Source: an uncultured Acholeplasmatales bacterium
Lineage (GTDB): Bacteria; Bacillota_I; Bacilli_A; ML615J-28; CAG-698
Reading direction: 5' to 3'
DNA length: 25,748 nt
NCBI GenBank assembly: GCA_937877075.1
Contig: CALEGD010000055.1
Span: forward strand, 1 to 25,748
The notes beneath the pieces are model-generated. The model did no database searches. It worked only from the letters and a program-made list of their open reading frames with translations, and had not been told where the DNA came from. Position 1 is the stretch's first letter, and every line of letters starts with the position of its first letter. A program made the position numbers and the translations under genes. Below, piece by piece: positions 8,221-16,428 of this stretch.

Positions 8221-9885
8221 ATGTTATCTGATATTGAAATTATTAATGCTTCAAAAATGAAGGAAATTAAAAAACTGGCTAAAAAGTATAAAATTAAAAC
8301 CGATGAACTTTATGCTTATGGGAAATATATTGCCAAGGCGGAGTTTGAATTAATTGAAAGAGTTGAAGACCGGCCGGACGGAAAACTTATTTTAGTAACG
8401 GCTATTACCCCGACTCCGGCAGGTGAAGGAAAATCAACCACCACCATCGGTTTGGTTGATTCCTTAAATCGTTTGGGGAAACGCTGTTTAGGTTGCATCA
8501 GGGAACCTTCTTTAGGACCTGTTTTTGGTGTTAAAGGCGGCGCTGCCGGTGGCGGTTATGCCCAAGTGAATCCGATGGTGGATTTGAACTTACACTTTAC
8601 CGGTGATATACATGCGATTACCACCGCCAATAATCTTGTCAGTGCCGTTATAGATAATCATCTTTACCAAGGCAATGACCTCGGAATTAATCCGGAAAGG
8701 ATTACTTGGAAAAGATGCATGGATTTAAATGATCGGGCTTTAAGAAAGGTTAGTGTCGGACTCGATTCAAAAAAAGAAGTGCCGCGTTCAGATTATTTCA
8801 ATATCTCCGTCGCCTCGGAAATTATGGCCGTTCTTTGTTTGGCTCATGACTATGCTGATTTACGTAAACGACTTGATCGGACCCTTGTTGCCTATGATTA
8901 TTCCGGAAATCCGATTTTAATTAAGGATTTAGGAATTACCGGATCGCTCATGGTGTTATTAAAACAGGCACTAAAACCAAATCTGATTCAAACTCTTGAA
9001 AATAATTTAATGCTTGTTCACGGCGGTCCCTTCGCTAATATTGCTCATGGATGTAATTCAGTTATTGCCACTAGACTCGCCTTAAAACTTGCCGATTATG
9101 TAGTTACCGAAGCCGGCTTCGGAGCCGATTTAGGAGCGGAAAAATTCCTTGATATAAAATGTCAGGAAGAAAATTTAAAACCGAACCTGGTTGTGATGGT
9201 CGCAACTATTCGCGCTTTAAAATATCACGGCGGAGTTTCGGTTAAGGAACTCGGAAAAGAGAATTTGGAAGCCTTGAAAATAGGGGTTAAAAACTTAGAG
9301 AGACATCTCGATACAATCGCAGTTTATAAGCTTCCCGCCGTCGTTGCCTTAAATAGATTCGATTCCGATAGTGTAGCAGAAGTTGAATTTATGAAAGAGT
9401 GGGCTATGAGGCGGAAGGCCGCTTTAAGTCTTTCCGAAGTTTTCAAAAAAGGTTCCGAAGGTGGCCTGGAACTGGCTCGTTTTGTTTTGGATAATTTGGG
9501 AAGCGGTGAATATCGCCCCGTCTATCAAAAGGAAGACGATCTTTTCAAAAAGGTTGAAAACATCTGTCTTAAGGTCTATGGTGCGAAAGGCGTTGAATAT
9601 GCCCCTGAAGCTCTTGCCGAGCTAAGTCGAATCAATCGTGATGAGAACTATCGGGATTATTATATTTGTATGGCAAAAACCCCGAATTCGATTACCGATA
9701 ACCCGAAAATCTATGGGGTTCCGGAAGACCATATAATTCATATTAAGGAGATACGCCTAGCGACTGGTCCGAAATTTGTAATTTGTTTGACGGGAACGAT
9801 TATGACTATGCCGGGATTATCAAAATATCCGATGGCTAATAAAATTTTCATGGACGATGACGGAACTATCCATGGGATAATGTAA
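8221..9885 (+). CDS. fhs: Formate--tetrahydrofolate ligase
   Basis: Makes 10-formyl-THF from formate, THF and ATP, feeding purines and fMet. The 554 residues match the bacterial monofunctional enzyme (about 556). The P-loop PTPAGEGKSTTTIGL is at residues 64-78. Further family motifs are REPSLGPVFGVKGGAAGGGYAQV, DLNLHFTGDIHAI, HGGPFANIAHGCNS and the late KEIRLATGPKFVICLTGTIMTMPGL (as separated segments). The ATG follows AAGAAGGGA. It is co-transcribed with gdhA and closed by a terminator. Together with folC in this window, it shows an active folate one-carbon cycle. Confidence 0.97.
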   Translation: MLSDIEIINASKMKEIKKLAKKYKIKTDELYAYGKYIAKAEFELIERVEDRPDGKLILVTAITPTPAGEGKSTTTIGLVDSLNRLGKRCLGCIREPSLGPVFGVKGGAAGGGYAQVNPMVDLNLHFTGDIHAITTANNLVSAVIDNHLYQGNDLGINPERITWKRCMDLNDRALRKVSVGLDSKKEVPRSDYFNISVASEIMAVLCLAHDYADLRKRLDRTLVAYDYSGNPILIKDLGITGSLMVLLKQALKPNLIQTLENNLMLVHGGPFANIAHGCNSVIATRLALKLADYVVTEAGFGADLGAEKFLDIKCQEENLKPNLVVMVATIRALKYHGGVSVKELGKENLEALKIGVKNLERHLDTIAVYKLPAVVALNRFDSDSVAEVEFMKEWAMRRKAALSLSEVFKKGSEGGLELARFVLDNLGSGEYRPVYQKEDDLFKKVENICLKVYGAKGVEYAPEALAELSRINRDENYRDYYICMAKTPNSITDNPKIYGVPEDHIIHIKEIRLATGPKFVICLTGTIMTMPGLSKYPMANKIFMDDDGTIHGIM

Positions 9886-9909
9886 AGAGGAATTTTTTTC
9901 CTCTTTTTT
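9884..9909 (+). terminator. Rho-independent terminator after fhs
   Basis: AAAGAGGAA-TTTTT-TTCCTCTTT stem-loop with a T tail. The fhs stop codon overlaps the stem base. Confidence 0.85.
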
Positions 9910-9932
9910 CACTTTCTTTTTCATCAACGATT

Positions 9933-9941
9933 TGGTATAAT
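9933..9941 (+). promoter_or_regulatory. Extended -10 promoter for the DUF4250-like gene
   Basis: TGG-TATAAT is a perfect extended -10 box (TATAAT at 9936-9941). The -35 region is poor (TTTCTT). Confidence 0.55.
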
Positions 9942-9993
9942 ACTATATGCTTAAAAGGGGATGATATTAATAGTTGAAAAAGGAGAAATGAAA

Positions 9994-10206
9994 ATGCACT
10001 ACCTCTTAATGGATAGTTATGTCTTGTTGAGTATTGTGAATATGAAGCTGAGAGATTTCTATTCAAGTTTGGATGATTTATGTGATGATATGAATATCAA
10101 TCGCGAAAAGCTAGAAAGGAAATTGTCGGCAATCTCTTACCAATATAAAATGGAAAATAATCAGTTTGTCGGGCAAACTAACCTAAATTTTGAAAATTTC
10201 GAATAA
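9994..10206 (+). CDS. Small DUF4250-like protein
   Basis: A 70-residue soluble protein. The stretch DSYVLLSIVNMKLRDFYSSL followed by DDLCDDMNINREKLERKLSAISYQY matches what I recall of the DUF4250 family, short Firmicute proteins of unknown function. An open frame also extends upstream to 9961. The AGGAG at 9981-9985 fits the ATG at 9994 (8-nt spacing) better than 9988 or 9961, and the family similarity begins only after this point. The predicted helices and acidic/basic alternation suggest a small helical DNA- or protein-binding fold, but no activity is known. It is a single-gene unit between the fhs terminator and the valS promoter. Confidence 0.75.
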   Translation: MHYLLMDSYVLLSIVNMKLRDFYSSLDDLCDDMNINREKLERKLSAISYQYKMENNQFVGQTNLNFENFE

Positions 10207-10232
10207 ATTAAAAGCAAAAGTGAATATTATAA

Positions 10233-10261
10233 TTGACTTTCTGCTTTACCTAGAATATAAT
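10233..10261 (+). promoter_or_regulatory. Sigma-A promoter of the valS operon
   Basis: TTGACT (10233-10238), 17 nt, TATAAT (10256-10261). It starts a leader of about 250 nt that carries the T-box. Confidence 0.8.
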
Positions 10262-10267
10262 ATATCA

Positions 10268-10495
10268 AGATAAAGACATTGAAGAGGAAGAGTAACAACC
10301 TCACTTTTTCCCAGAGAGAGACTATTGGTGTGAAAGTCTTAAAAAGTTGTTGTGAAGGTCGCCTTGGAGTCGGCAATTTGAATTTTAGTAGGATTGCCCG
10401 CATAATCTGCGTTATGGGTTTTGAGTGCAACATTTTGTTGAAATAAGGTGGTACCACGGAATTTTCGTCCTTAAGTTTTTTCTTAAGGCTTTTTT
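10268..10495 (+). promoter_or_regulatory. T-box riboswitch leader of valS
   Basis: A tRNA-sensing leader that should raise transcription when uncharged tRNA-Val builds up. The T-box core AAGGTGGTACCACGG is at 10445-10459; its TGGT would pair with an ACCA acceptor end, matching the A discriminator of tRNA-Val. Stem I elements are visible: AGTA at 10291-10294, GGTG at 10327-10330, and the opposite strand GTGAA at 10352-10356. The ACAAC/GTTGT pairing closes the specifier loop. A GTC (Val) triplet at 10358-10360, one base after GTGAA, is the candidate specifier; the exact register needs folding. It ends in a terminator hairpin. Confidence 0.88.
10469..10495 (+). terminator. T-box conditional terminator
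   Basis: CCTTAAG-TTTTTT-CTTAAGG followed by CTTTTTT, immediately after the T-box core. It is the regulated attenuator of the valS operon. Confidence 0.88.
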
Positions 10496-10515
10496 GTTTT
10501 TTACGGAGGTGTAAA

Positions 10516-13128
10516 ATGAAACTAAAAGATTTACCGACTAAATATGATTTCAACGCCGTTGAAAAAGGAAAATATCAGGAGTGGGTTAAAAAAGGTTATT
10601 TCACCGCCGGTGATATTTCTAAAAAACCTTTTACGGTGGTGATTCCCCCTCCCAATATTACCGGAAAACTTCATCTCGGCCATGTTCTTGACACAACTCT
10701 TCAAGACATTATTGTTCGTAGAAAAAGAATGCAAGGTTATGATACTTTGTATTTACCGGGAATGGATCATGCCAGCATTGCTACCCAAACCAAGGTTGAA
10801 GCTAAACTTCGCGAACAAGGGATCTCCCGTTATGATTTGGGTCGGGAAAAGTTTTTAGAGAAGGTTTGGGAATGGAAAGAAGAACATACGAAATTGATCC
10901 GCGAGCAGTGGGAGGTTATCGGTTTAAGTGTTGACTATACCAGAGAACGTTTCACCCTCGATGAAGGTTTAAATAAAGCCGTTAATGCCGTCTTTTTTAA
11001 GATGTATAATGATGGATTGATTTATCGCGGTGAAAGAATTATTAACTGGGATATCCAAAATAAAACTGCTCTTTCGAATATAGAAGTTATTTATCAGGAT
11101 GTAGAAGGAGCATTTTATACAATTCTCTATCCCTTTGTAGAAGGAGAGGGAGGAATGTTGATTGCGACTACTAGACCGGAAACTATGTTCGGCGATGTTG
11201 CTTTAATGGTCAATCCGAAAGATAAACGTTATCAAGAGTTTATCGGACGCAAAGTTTATATCCCGGGAACTAAAATTCAAATCCCCGTTATTGGTGATGA
11301 ATATGTTGATATTGACTTCGGAACTGGGGTTGTTAAGGTGACACCTGCTCATGACCCGAATGATTTTGAGGTTGGACTTCGCCATAATTTATCACGTCCT
11401 CTCTGTATGAATGAAGATGGAACGATGAATGAACTGGCGGGTAGTTATCAAGGGCTCGATCGCTTTGTTTGTCGCAAAAAGCTTGAAGAAGATTTGCGTC
11501 AGGCTGGTTTACTAAAAAAAGTTGAAAAGATGATTCACTCTGTGGGTCATAGTGAGAGAACTGGAGTAATAGTTGAGCCGAGATTATCAAAACAATGGTT
11601 TGTTGCGATGGATAAGTTAGCGGAAGAAGTTTTAAAAATGCAGAAAACCAAAGGCAAAATTTATTTTTATCCGGAACGTTTCGAAAAGATTTACCGGAAT
11701 TGGCTAACAAATATCCAAGATTGGTGTATATCCCGACAACTTTGGTGGGGCCATCGGATTCCCGCTTATTATAAAGGGGAAGAAGTTTTTGTTGGTGAAG
11801 AATCTCCGGGAGCGGATTGGGTTCAAGATGAAGATACGCTTGACACTTGGTTTTCTAGTGCCCTTTGGCCTTTTTCAACCTTGGGTTGGCCGGAAAAAAC
11901 TCCGGATTTAGAAAAGTATTTTCCGACCGATGTTATGGTTACCGGAACCGATTTAATCTTTTTCTGGGTTGCGAGAATGGCTTTTCAGTCCAAATATTTC
12001 TTGGGCGTTCGGCCCTTTAAGGATGTTATTTTCCACGGTATGATTCGTGATGAACTCGGTCGGAAAGTTACTAAATCTTTAAATAATGGCGCCGATATGT
12101 TAGAAGTCCGCGATCAATACGGGATGGACAGTTTGAGATACTTCATAACTACTTCAACCGCGATGGGTCAAGATATTCGTTTTTCTGAAGAGAAGGTTGA
12201 AGCGGCTTGGAACTATATCAATAAAATCTGGAACATCTCCCGTTTTATCGGAATTAAATTTGAAGAAAACGGATATCAAGGCGAAGAAATAAAGACAGAG
12301 CTCTTGAATGCCGTTGATAAATGGGTCTTAAACCGACTTAATGAAGTTATTAAAACCGCCAATGAATTTTATGATAAATACGAATTTAGCGAGGTTGCGA
12401 AAGTTATTTATAAATTCGTTTGGGATGAATTTGCTTCCTGGTATTTGGAGATGACAAAAGTTGTCTTTTCAGAAGCGGGCGATGTAAAGAAAATCAATAC
12501 TTGTGCAGTTTTAAACTATGTACTCTTAGCCGTGTTAAAACTTCTTCATCCTTTTATGCCTTTTGTTACCGAAGAGATTTTTCAAATGATTAAAGATGAT
12601 AGTATTACCATTAGCCCTTGGCCGGAGGTAAATCCAAATTACAGTTTTAAAAATGCAAATAATATAGAAATCATTTACGAGATTATTACCAATATCAGGA
12701 ATCTTAGAGCTTCAAAAAATGTTTCTTTCCAAAAAGAAATTAATTTAGAACTGCAGGTTCGAAACCCAGAAATTATTGAATTTCTGAAAGAAAATCTCCC
12801 CTTCTTGCGTCGCTTTACAAATTACCGTAATATTAAAATCACTTCCGAAGAAATTGATACGACTAAAAAGAGTATTAGCGTTTTATCCGAAGCAGTTTTG
12901 GCTGTTCCATTACAAGAACTTGTAAATATTGAAGAAGAACTAGAAAAACTTTATGAAAACCAAAAAAAGATGTTTTCGGAAATTGATCGCTGTGAGAAAC
13001 TCTTAAAAAACCCCGGATTTATTAATAAAGCCCCGGCGGAAAAGATTGAAAATGAAAGATTGAAATTAGAGGACTATCGTCGTCAACTTGAAGAAATCAA
13101 CAGGTTGATAGAAGATTATCGGAATTAA
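10516..13128 (+). CDS. valS: Valyl-tRNA synthetase
   Basis: Class I aminoacyl-tRNA synthetase charging tRNA-Val. At 870 residues it is near the bacterial norm (about 880). The HIGH motif is HLGH (53-56) within PPPNITGKLHLGHVLDTT. The editing domain has LIATTRPETMFGDVAL and GTGVVKVTPAHDPNDFEVG. The C-terminal coiled coil carries the ValRS-typical LLKNPGFINKAPAEKIENE. The KMSKS loop reads KVTKS (517-521), a conservative variant that keeps both lysines. GGAGGTG precedes the ATG. It is controlled by the T-box leader; the next gene begins 1 nt after its stop, so the Hpt protein and folC share this control. Confidence 0.97.
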   Translation: MKLKDLPTKYDFNAVEKGKYQEWVKKGYFTAGDISKKPFTVVIPPPNITGKLHLGHVLDTTLQDIIVRRKRMQGYDTLYLPGMDHASIATQTKVEAKLREQGISRYDLGREKFLEKVWEWKEEHTKLIREQWEVIGLSVDYTRERFTLDEGLNKAVNAVFFKMYNDGLIYRGERIINWDIQNKTALSNIEVIYQDVEGAFYTILYPFVEGEGGMLIATTRPETMFGDVALMVNPKDKRYQEFIGRKVYIPGTKIQIPVIGDEYVDIDFGTGVVKVTPAHDPNDFEVGLRHNLSRPLCMNEDGTMNELAGSYQGLDRFVCRKKLEEDLRQAGLLKKVEKMIHSVGHSERTGVIVEPRLSKQWFVAMDKLAEEVLKMQKTKGKIYFYPERFEKIYRNWLTNIQDWCISRQLWWGHRIPAYYKGEEVFVGEESPGADWVQDEDTLDTWFSSALWPFSTLGWPEKTPDLEKYFPTDVMVTGTDLIFFWVARMAFQSKYFLGVRPFKDVIFHGMIRDELGRKVTKSLNNGADMLEVRDQYGMDSLRYFITTSTAMGQDIRFSEEKVEAAWNYINKIWNISRFIGIKFEENGYQGEEIKTELLNAVDKWVLNRLNEVIKTANEFYDKYEFSEVAKVIYKFVWDEFASWYLEMTKVVFSEAGDVKKINTCAVLNYVLLAVLKLLHPFMPFVTEEIFQMIKDDSITISPWPEVNPNYSFKNANNIEIIYEIITNIRNLRASKNVSFQKEINLELQVRNPEIIEFLKENLPFLRRFTNYRNIKITSEEIDTTKKSISVLSEAVLAVPLQELVNIEEELEKLYENQKKMFSEIDRCEKLLKNPGFINKAPAEKIENERLKLEDYRRQLEEINRLIEDYRN

Positions 13129-13129
13129 T

Positions 13130-13672
13130 ATGCCTTATCGCATTCTTGTTTTAGGTAAGCCTCTGGCTTTACCATTTAATAATAATGAAATTGATTATCT
13201 GGAAACGGGAAATTATCGTGATTATGACTTGGTACTTGATGGCAATACCGGTGAACTTTTCATCGGTTTTACCGAAAAAAGTTTAGGTTTTGTAAGTTTA
13301 AAAGGAGAAGATCCGATTACTGAAGGATTAATTCGTCTTGAAAAGGAAGAGTTTAACCCACGCCTAGCTTTAGAAATGTTGGGCGGTAACGAAAAGATTT
13401 ATAAGAATTCTTTGAAACTATATCAAGAAGAGTATCTTAATCTAAAAGAGAAATTATTAAGGTATCAAATGGCTGGAAATTACCAAGGCATAAAAGAATT
13501 AATTCATAGAGTAAAAGGTTTTGTCCTTTATACTGGAGGCATCCATCTTCACCAGCTGGCAGTGCTTTTAGATAATGAACTTTATGAAAATGAAACCACC
13601 TACCTTAATGCTTTTTTAAGAGCCCATCAAAGATTACTTGAATATTGTTGTGAACAGGTGAAAGATGTTTGA
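13130..13672 (+). CDS. Orphan Hpt-domain protein between valS and folC
   Basis: A 180-residue cytoplasmic protein I do not recognise as a named gene. Residues about 76-178 look like a histidine-phosphotransfer (Hpt) four-helix bundle: LALEMLGGNEKIYKNSLKLY starts it, and KELIHRVKGFVLYTGGIHLH carries the H-x-x-K-G site with H126 as candidate phospho-acceptor. The N-terminal 75 residues are unassigned and look like a small alpha/beta region (YRILVLGKP, DLVLDG). The ATG is 1 nt after the valS stop, and the 3' end overlaps folC by 8 nt (ATGTTTGA), so expression depends on the valS transcript. No histidine kinase or response regulator is in the window. Hpt folding could also be structural without phosphotransfer. 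Confidence 0.65.
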   Translation: MPYRILVLGKPLALPFNNNEIDYLETGNYRDYDLVLDGNTGELFIGFTEKSLGFVSLKGEDPITEGLIRLEKEEFNPRLALEMLGGNEKIYKNSLKLYQEEYLNLKEKLLRYQMAGNYQGIKELIHRVKGFVLYTGGIHLHQLAVLLDNELYENETTYLNAFLRAHQRLLEYCCEQVKDV

Positions 13673-14936
13673 GAATGTACAAGATTTGATTACTTGGATT
13701 GAAGCGCAGAGGCGACTGACTCCAAAGGTTTCCCTTGAGCGGTTTAAAAAAATAACTGCTCTTTATGGAAACCCGGAAAAAGATTTGAAATATATTCATA
13801 TCGGGGGAACAAATGGGAAGGGTTCGACCGTCTCTTTTGTAAAGAATATCCTTCGGGAGGCGGGCTATAATATTGCTTCCTATATTTCCCCCTACGTCAT
13901 TAGTTTCAACGAAAGAATTTCTTATAATGACGAGTTTATCTCTGACGAGGATTTGCTTGAAATCGGCAATTTGATAATTTCTAATTATCCGCTTCTTTCC
14001 CAAGAAGGGCTAGAACCGCTTTCCTTTTTTGAATTTATTACCTTAATGGCTTTTATTTATTTTTCAAGATTAAAGAATTTAGATTTTGTCATCCTCGAAG
14101 TTGGACTGGGTGGTCTGCTTGATGCGACTAATATCATATGTCCTTTAGTCAGCATTATAACCAATATTTCCTTTGATCATATGAATGTTTTAGGAAATAC
14201 GCTGGAAGAGATTGCGGAAAACAAGCTAGGGATTGTAAAGAAAGGTGTACCGTTGATTACTTTGGATTCTCCAAAGTTGCGGCATCAGATCCAAAACAAA
14301 TGTGGGGAAACAGGAAGTCCTTTGGTGTTTGTAGAAGAAGAAGAAATTAAAAATGTTAAGATCGGACTTAGGGAGACTGTATTTGATTATCATGATTTAA
14401 AAGATTTAAAACTCAGTATGCTCGGACGTCATCAAACAAGAAATGCCGCTTTGGCGATTGAGGTTATCAAAATATTACAAAAGCAATATCAAATACCTAG
14501 GAATTGTATTTACCAAGGTCTTTATCGAACTTTTTGGCCGGGACGCCTAGAAGTACTTTCCCGTGACCCGATTATTCTTTTAGACGGGGCTCACAATTTA
14601 GACGGAATAAAAGCTCTTTCGGATTTCTTATTGGAAGTTAAGAAAGAAAACTATTTGCGGGTTGTTTTTGCTGTCTCACATGATAAGGCTAAGGACAAAA
14701 TGCTGCCTTTAATTGAGAAAGCAGCTGATGAAATGGTTTTTTCAAAATATTCCTATCATCGAAGCGATGATGCCAATTTACTCTTTGAAATCTCAAAACA
14801 TCCAAATAAACGAGCTGAAGAAGATTTGGATAAACTCCTTTTAGAAGCAAAAAAAGATAAAGAAGTAATGACGGTTTTTTGTGGGAGTCTCTATTTTGTC
14901 AGTGATGTGCTCCATAAATATAGCCTTTTATCTTGA
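13665..14936 (+). CDS. folC: Folylpolyglutamate synthase (possibly bifunctional with dihydrofolate synthase)
   Basis: An ATP-dependent ligase adding glutamate to folates, Mur-ligase fold, 423 residues as expected. The P-loop IGGTNGKGSTVSF is at about 47-58, followed by SPYVISFNERI, LEVGLGGLLDATNI and TNISFDHMNVLGNTLEEIAENKLGI. The C-terminal domain has FWPGRLEVLSRDPIILLDGAHN. The start at 13665 overlaps the Hpt gene, so translation is probably coupled. It lies downstream of valS as in Bacillus. Its product uses glutamate and THF, matching the gdhA and fhs genes nearby, although that adjacency may be chance. Confidence 0.95.
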   Translation: MFENVQDLITWIEAQRRLTPKVSLERFKKITALYGNPEKDLKYIHIGGTNGKGSTVSFVKNILREAGYNIASYISPYVISFNERISYNDEFISDEDLLEIGNLIISNYPLLSQEGLEPLSFFEFITLMAFIYFSRLKNLDFVILEVGLGGLLDATNIICPLVSIITNISFDHMNVLGNTLEEIAENKLGIVKKGVPLITLDSPKLRHQIQNKCGETGSPLVFVEEEEIKNVKIGLRETVFDYHDLKDLKLSMLGRHQTRNAALAIEVIKILQKQYQIPRNCIYQGLYRTFWPGRLEVLSRDPIILLDGAHNLDGIKALSDFLLEVKKENYLRVVFAVSHDKAKDKMLPLIEKAADEMVFSKYSYHRSDDANLLFEISKHPNKRAEEDLDKLLLEAKKDKEVMTVFCGSLYFVSDVLHKYSLLS

Positions 14937-14974
14937 CAAAAAAATAATAAATATTGTGTTTTAATTACAAATAA

Positions 14975-15000
14975 AAAGATAGATTCGTCTATCTTTTTTT
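14975..15000 (+). terminator. Rho-independent terminator after folC
   Basis: AAAGATAGA-TTCG-TCTATCTTT with a stable UUCG tetraloop and a T run. It ends the valS operon. Confidence 0.92.
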
Positions 15001-15027
15001 GACATTTTTTCATTACTCTTTTATTTA
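14999..15027 (+). promoter_or_regulatory. Candidate promoter for the SPOR-protein gene
   Basis: TTGACA (14999-15004), 17 nt, TATTTA (15022-15027). The -35 box begins inside the T tail of the folC terminator. A TATACT at 15026-15031 would need a 21-nt spacer. Confidence 0.45.
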
Positions 15028-15052
15028 TACTTGTCCATAGGGGGGAGTATTT

Positions 15053-15655
15053 ATGAAAAAAAGGGAAATTGATATTTTCGGGATTCTGCTTGGGGTTGTA
15101 ATTGGTTGTATACTCGGTTTCTTTTTATCTTCAAGAATAAATTTGAGTAATAATAATGGAGAAGAAATGGTAATGTCGGAGCAAGGAAATGTTCATCTCT
15201 TGCAGATTGCAAAGTTAGATGATCATACCGAGGCCATAAATTTATTGACCGAGCTGGAAAAGAAAGGACTAAATGCGGTAATAGTAAATAAAGGAAATAA
15301 TTATTATTATATTTTTGGTGGCATTGCTTCAAAAAGTGAGGATCTAGTTTCCATAGAAGCTGAATTCTATGATAAGGGTTATACAGGTATCAGGATTGTA
15401 AAGGAATACCTCTTAGATAAAACAAATGCGGTTATTGAGAACGATCAAGAATATGAATTTTGGAGCGAATGCATCAATAGTTTATTGGACAGTTTGGATA
15501 ATAAAAGCTTTGAAGTCAGCGAAAACTTCGTTAAGCAGAAAGTAGATTACGAATTAAGATTTATAATATTGGCTTTAAGAGAAGAGTATAACGAAAAACT
15601 CCTTAAAGACCTCCAACTAGATGCTTATCAAATAATTGTTGAGAAGCTAGGTTAA
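15053..15655 (+). CDS. SPOR-like single-pass membrane protein (positional SpoIIB counterpart)
   Basis: A 200-residue protein with a short basic N-terminus (MKKREID), one membrane helix at about 8-27, and an outside domain. Residues about 46-117 resemble a SPOR fold: VHLLQIAKLDDHTEAINLLTELEKKGLNAVIV, then YYYIFGGIASKSEDLVSIEA, i.e. the beta-alpha-beta repeat used to bind denuded peptidoglycan. The last 80 residues are acidic, helical and unassigned. In Bacillus the SPOR protein SpoIIB sits between folC and radC, so position supports a distant SpoIIB relation, but sequence alone is weak. A strong GGGGGGAG precedes the ATG. Confidence 0.65.
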   Translation: MKKREIDIFGILLGVVIGCILGFFLSSRINLSNNNGEEMVMSEQGNVHLLQIAKLDDHTEAINLLTELEKKGLNAVIVNKGNNYYYIFGGIASKSEDLVSIEAEFYDKGYTGIRIVKEYLLDKTNAVIENDQEYEFWSECINSLLDSLDNKSFEVSENFVKQKVDYELRFIILALREEYNEKLLKDLQLDAYQIIVEKLG

Positions 15656-15703
15656 AAACGAAAATAATCATCCCTGTCTCTAGTATTAATATAGGAGGTA
15701 GGG

Positions 15704-16381
15704 ATGAGTTTTTTAGTAAAAGAGCTTCCCGCAAGTGACCGCCCGCGGGAAAGGCTTTTAAAATATGGAGTTCGTTCGCTGTCAGATCATGAATTACTGG
15801 CAATAATACTAAGGACTGGGACGAAGAATATATCGGTAATCGACCTTGCGAAACAAGTTTTGATTGAATTTCAAAATTTAAATCGTTTAAACGAAGCAAC
15901 AATTTCTGAATTAAAAAGGATTAGGGGTATTGGCGAAGCAAAAGCGATTGAATTATTAGCTTCTATTGAACTGGGCAGAAGAATCAACCTTCCAAATTCT
16001 TCAAATTTGGTTTTGACTAATCCTTTTCAATCTTTTGCTTATTTAAAGGAAATAATTCAGAATGAAAGTCAGGAACATCTAATTTGTATTTATTTAAACA
16101 CTCAAAGCGAAGTGATTACAACTAGAACCATCAGTATCGGAACCATAAATCAAACAATCATAAATCCTAAGGATGTTTTAAAATGGGCACTTAAACATTC
16201 CGCATCGGGAATAATCATTGCTCATAATCACCCCAGTGGGAACCCTGCTCCGAGCAATCAAGACTTTTTAGTTACAAAAAAGATTATCGATGCAGCAAGG
16301 TTAATGGACATTATTATTGTTGATCATATCATTGTTGGGAAGAACCGTTATTATAGTTTTCTTGAGAACAAGAAACTATAA
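15704..16381 (+). CDS. radC: DNA repair protein RadC-like, JAMM/MPN+ domain
   Basis: A 225-residue protein of normal RadC length. The N-terminus has the family opening KELPASDRPRERLLKYGVRSLSDHELLAIILRTGT (in two segments) and a helix-hairpin-helix near residues 65-85 (LKRIRGIGEAKAIELLASIELGRR). The C-terminal JAMM metalloprotease-like domain carries HNHPSGNPAPSNQD with the two zinc-binding histidines and the aspartate. The cellular role of RadC is unsettled; the old repair claim is not secure. AGGAGG is well placed before the ATG. The start codon also lies in an 8-bp inverted repeat (see the findings). Confidence 0.95.
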   Translation: MSFLVKELPASDRPRERLLKYGVRSLSDHELLAIILRTGTKNISVIDLAKQVLIEFQNLNRLNEATISELKRIRGIGEAKAIELLASIELGRRINLPNSSNLVLTNPFQSFAYLKEIIQNESQEHLICIYLNTQSEVITTRTISIGTINQTIINPKDVLKWALKHSASGIIIAHNHPSGNPAPSNQDFLVTKKIIDAARLMDIIIVDHIIVGKNRYYSFLENKKL

Positions 16382-16428
16382 TAAAATGGACTTGTCTTTC
16401 ATATAATGCTATTAATCGAGGTGATATG

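Noticed and set aside
10227..10553. Minus-strand 108-codon frame across the T-box leader
   Set aside because: It lies over a well-supported T-box and the valS start on the other strand.
11333..11710. Antisense 125-codon frame inside valS
   Set aside because: Fully inside a conserved synthetase gene and without family likeness.
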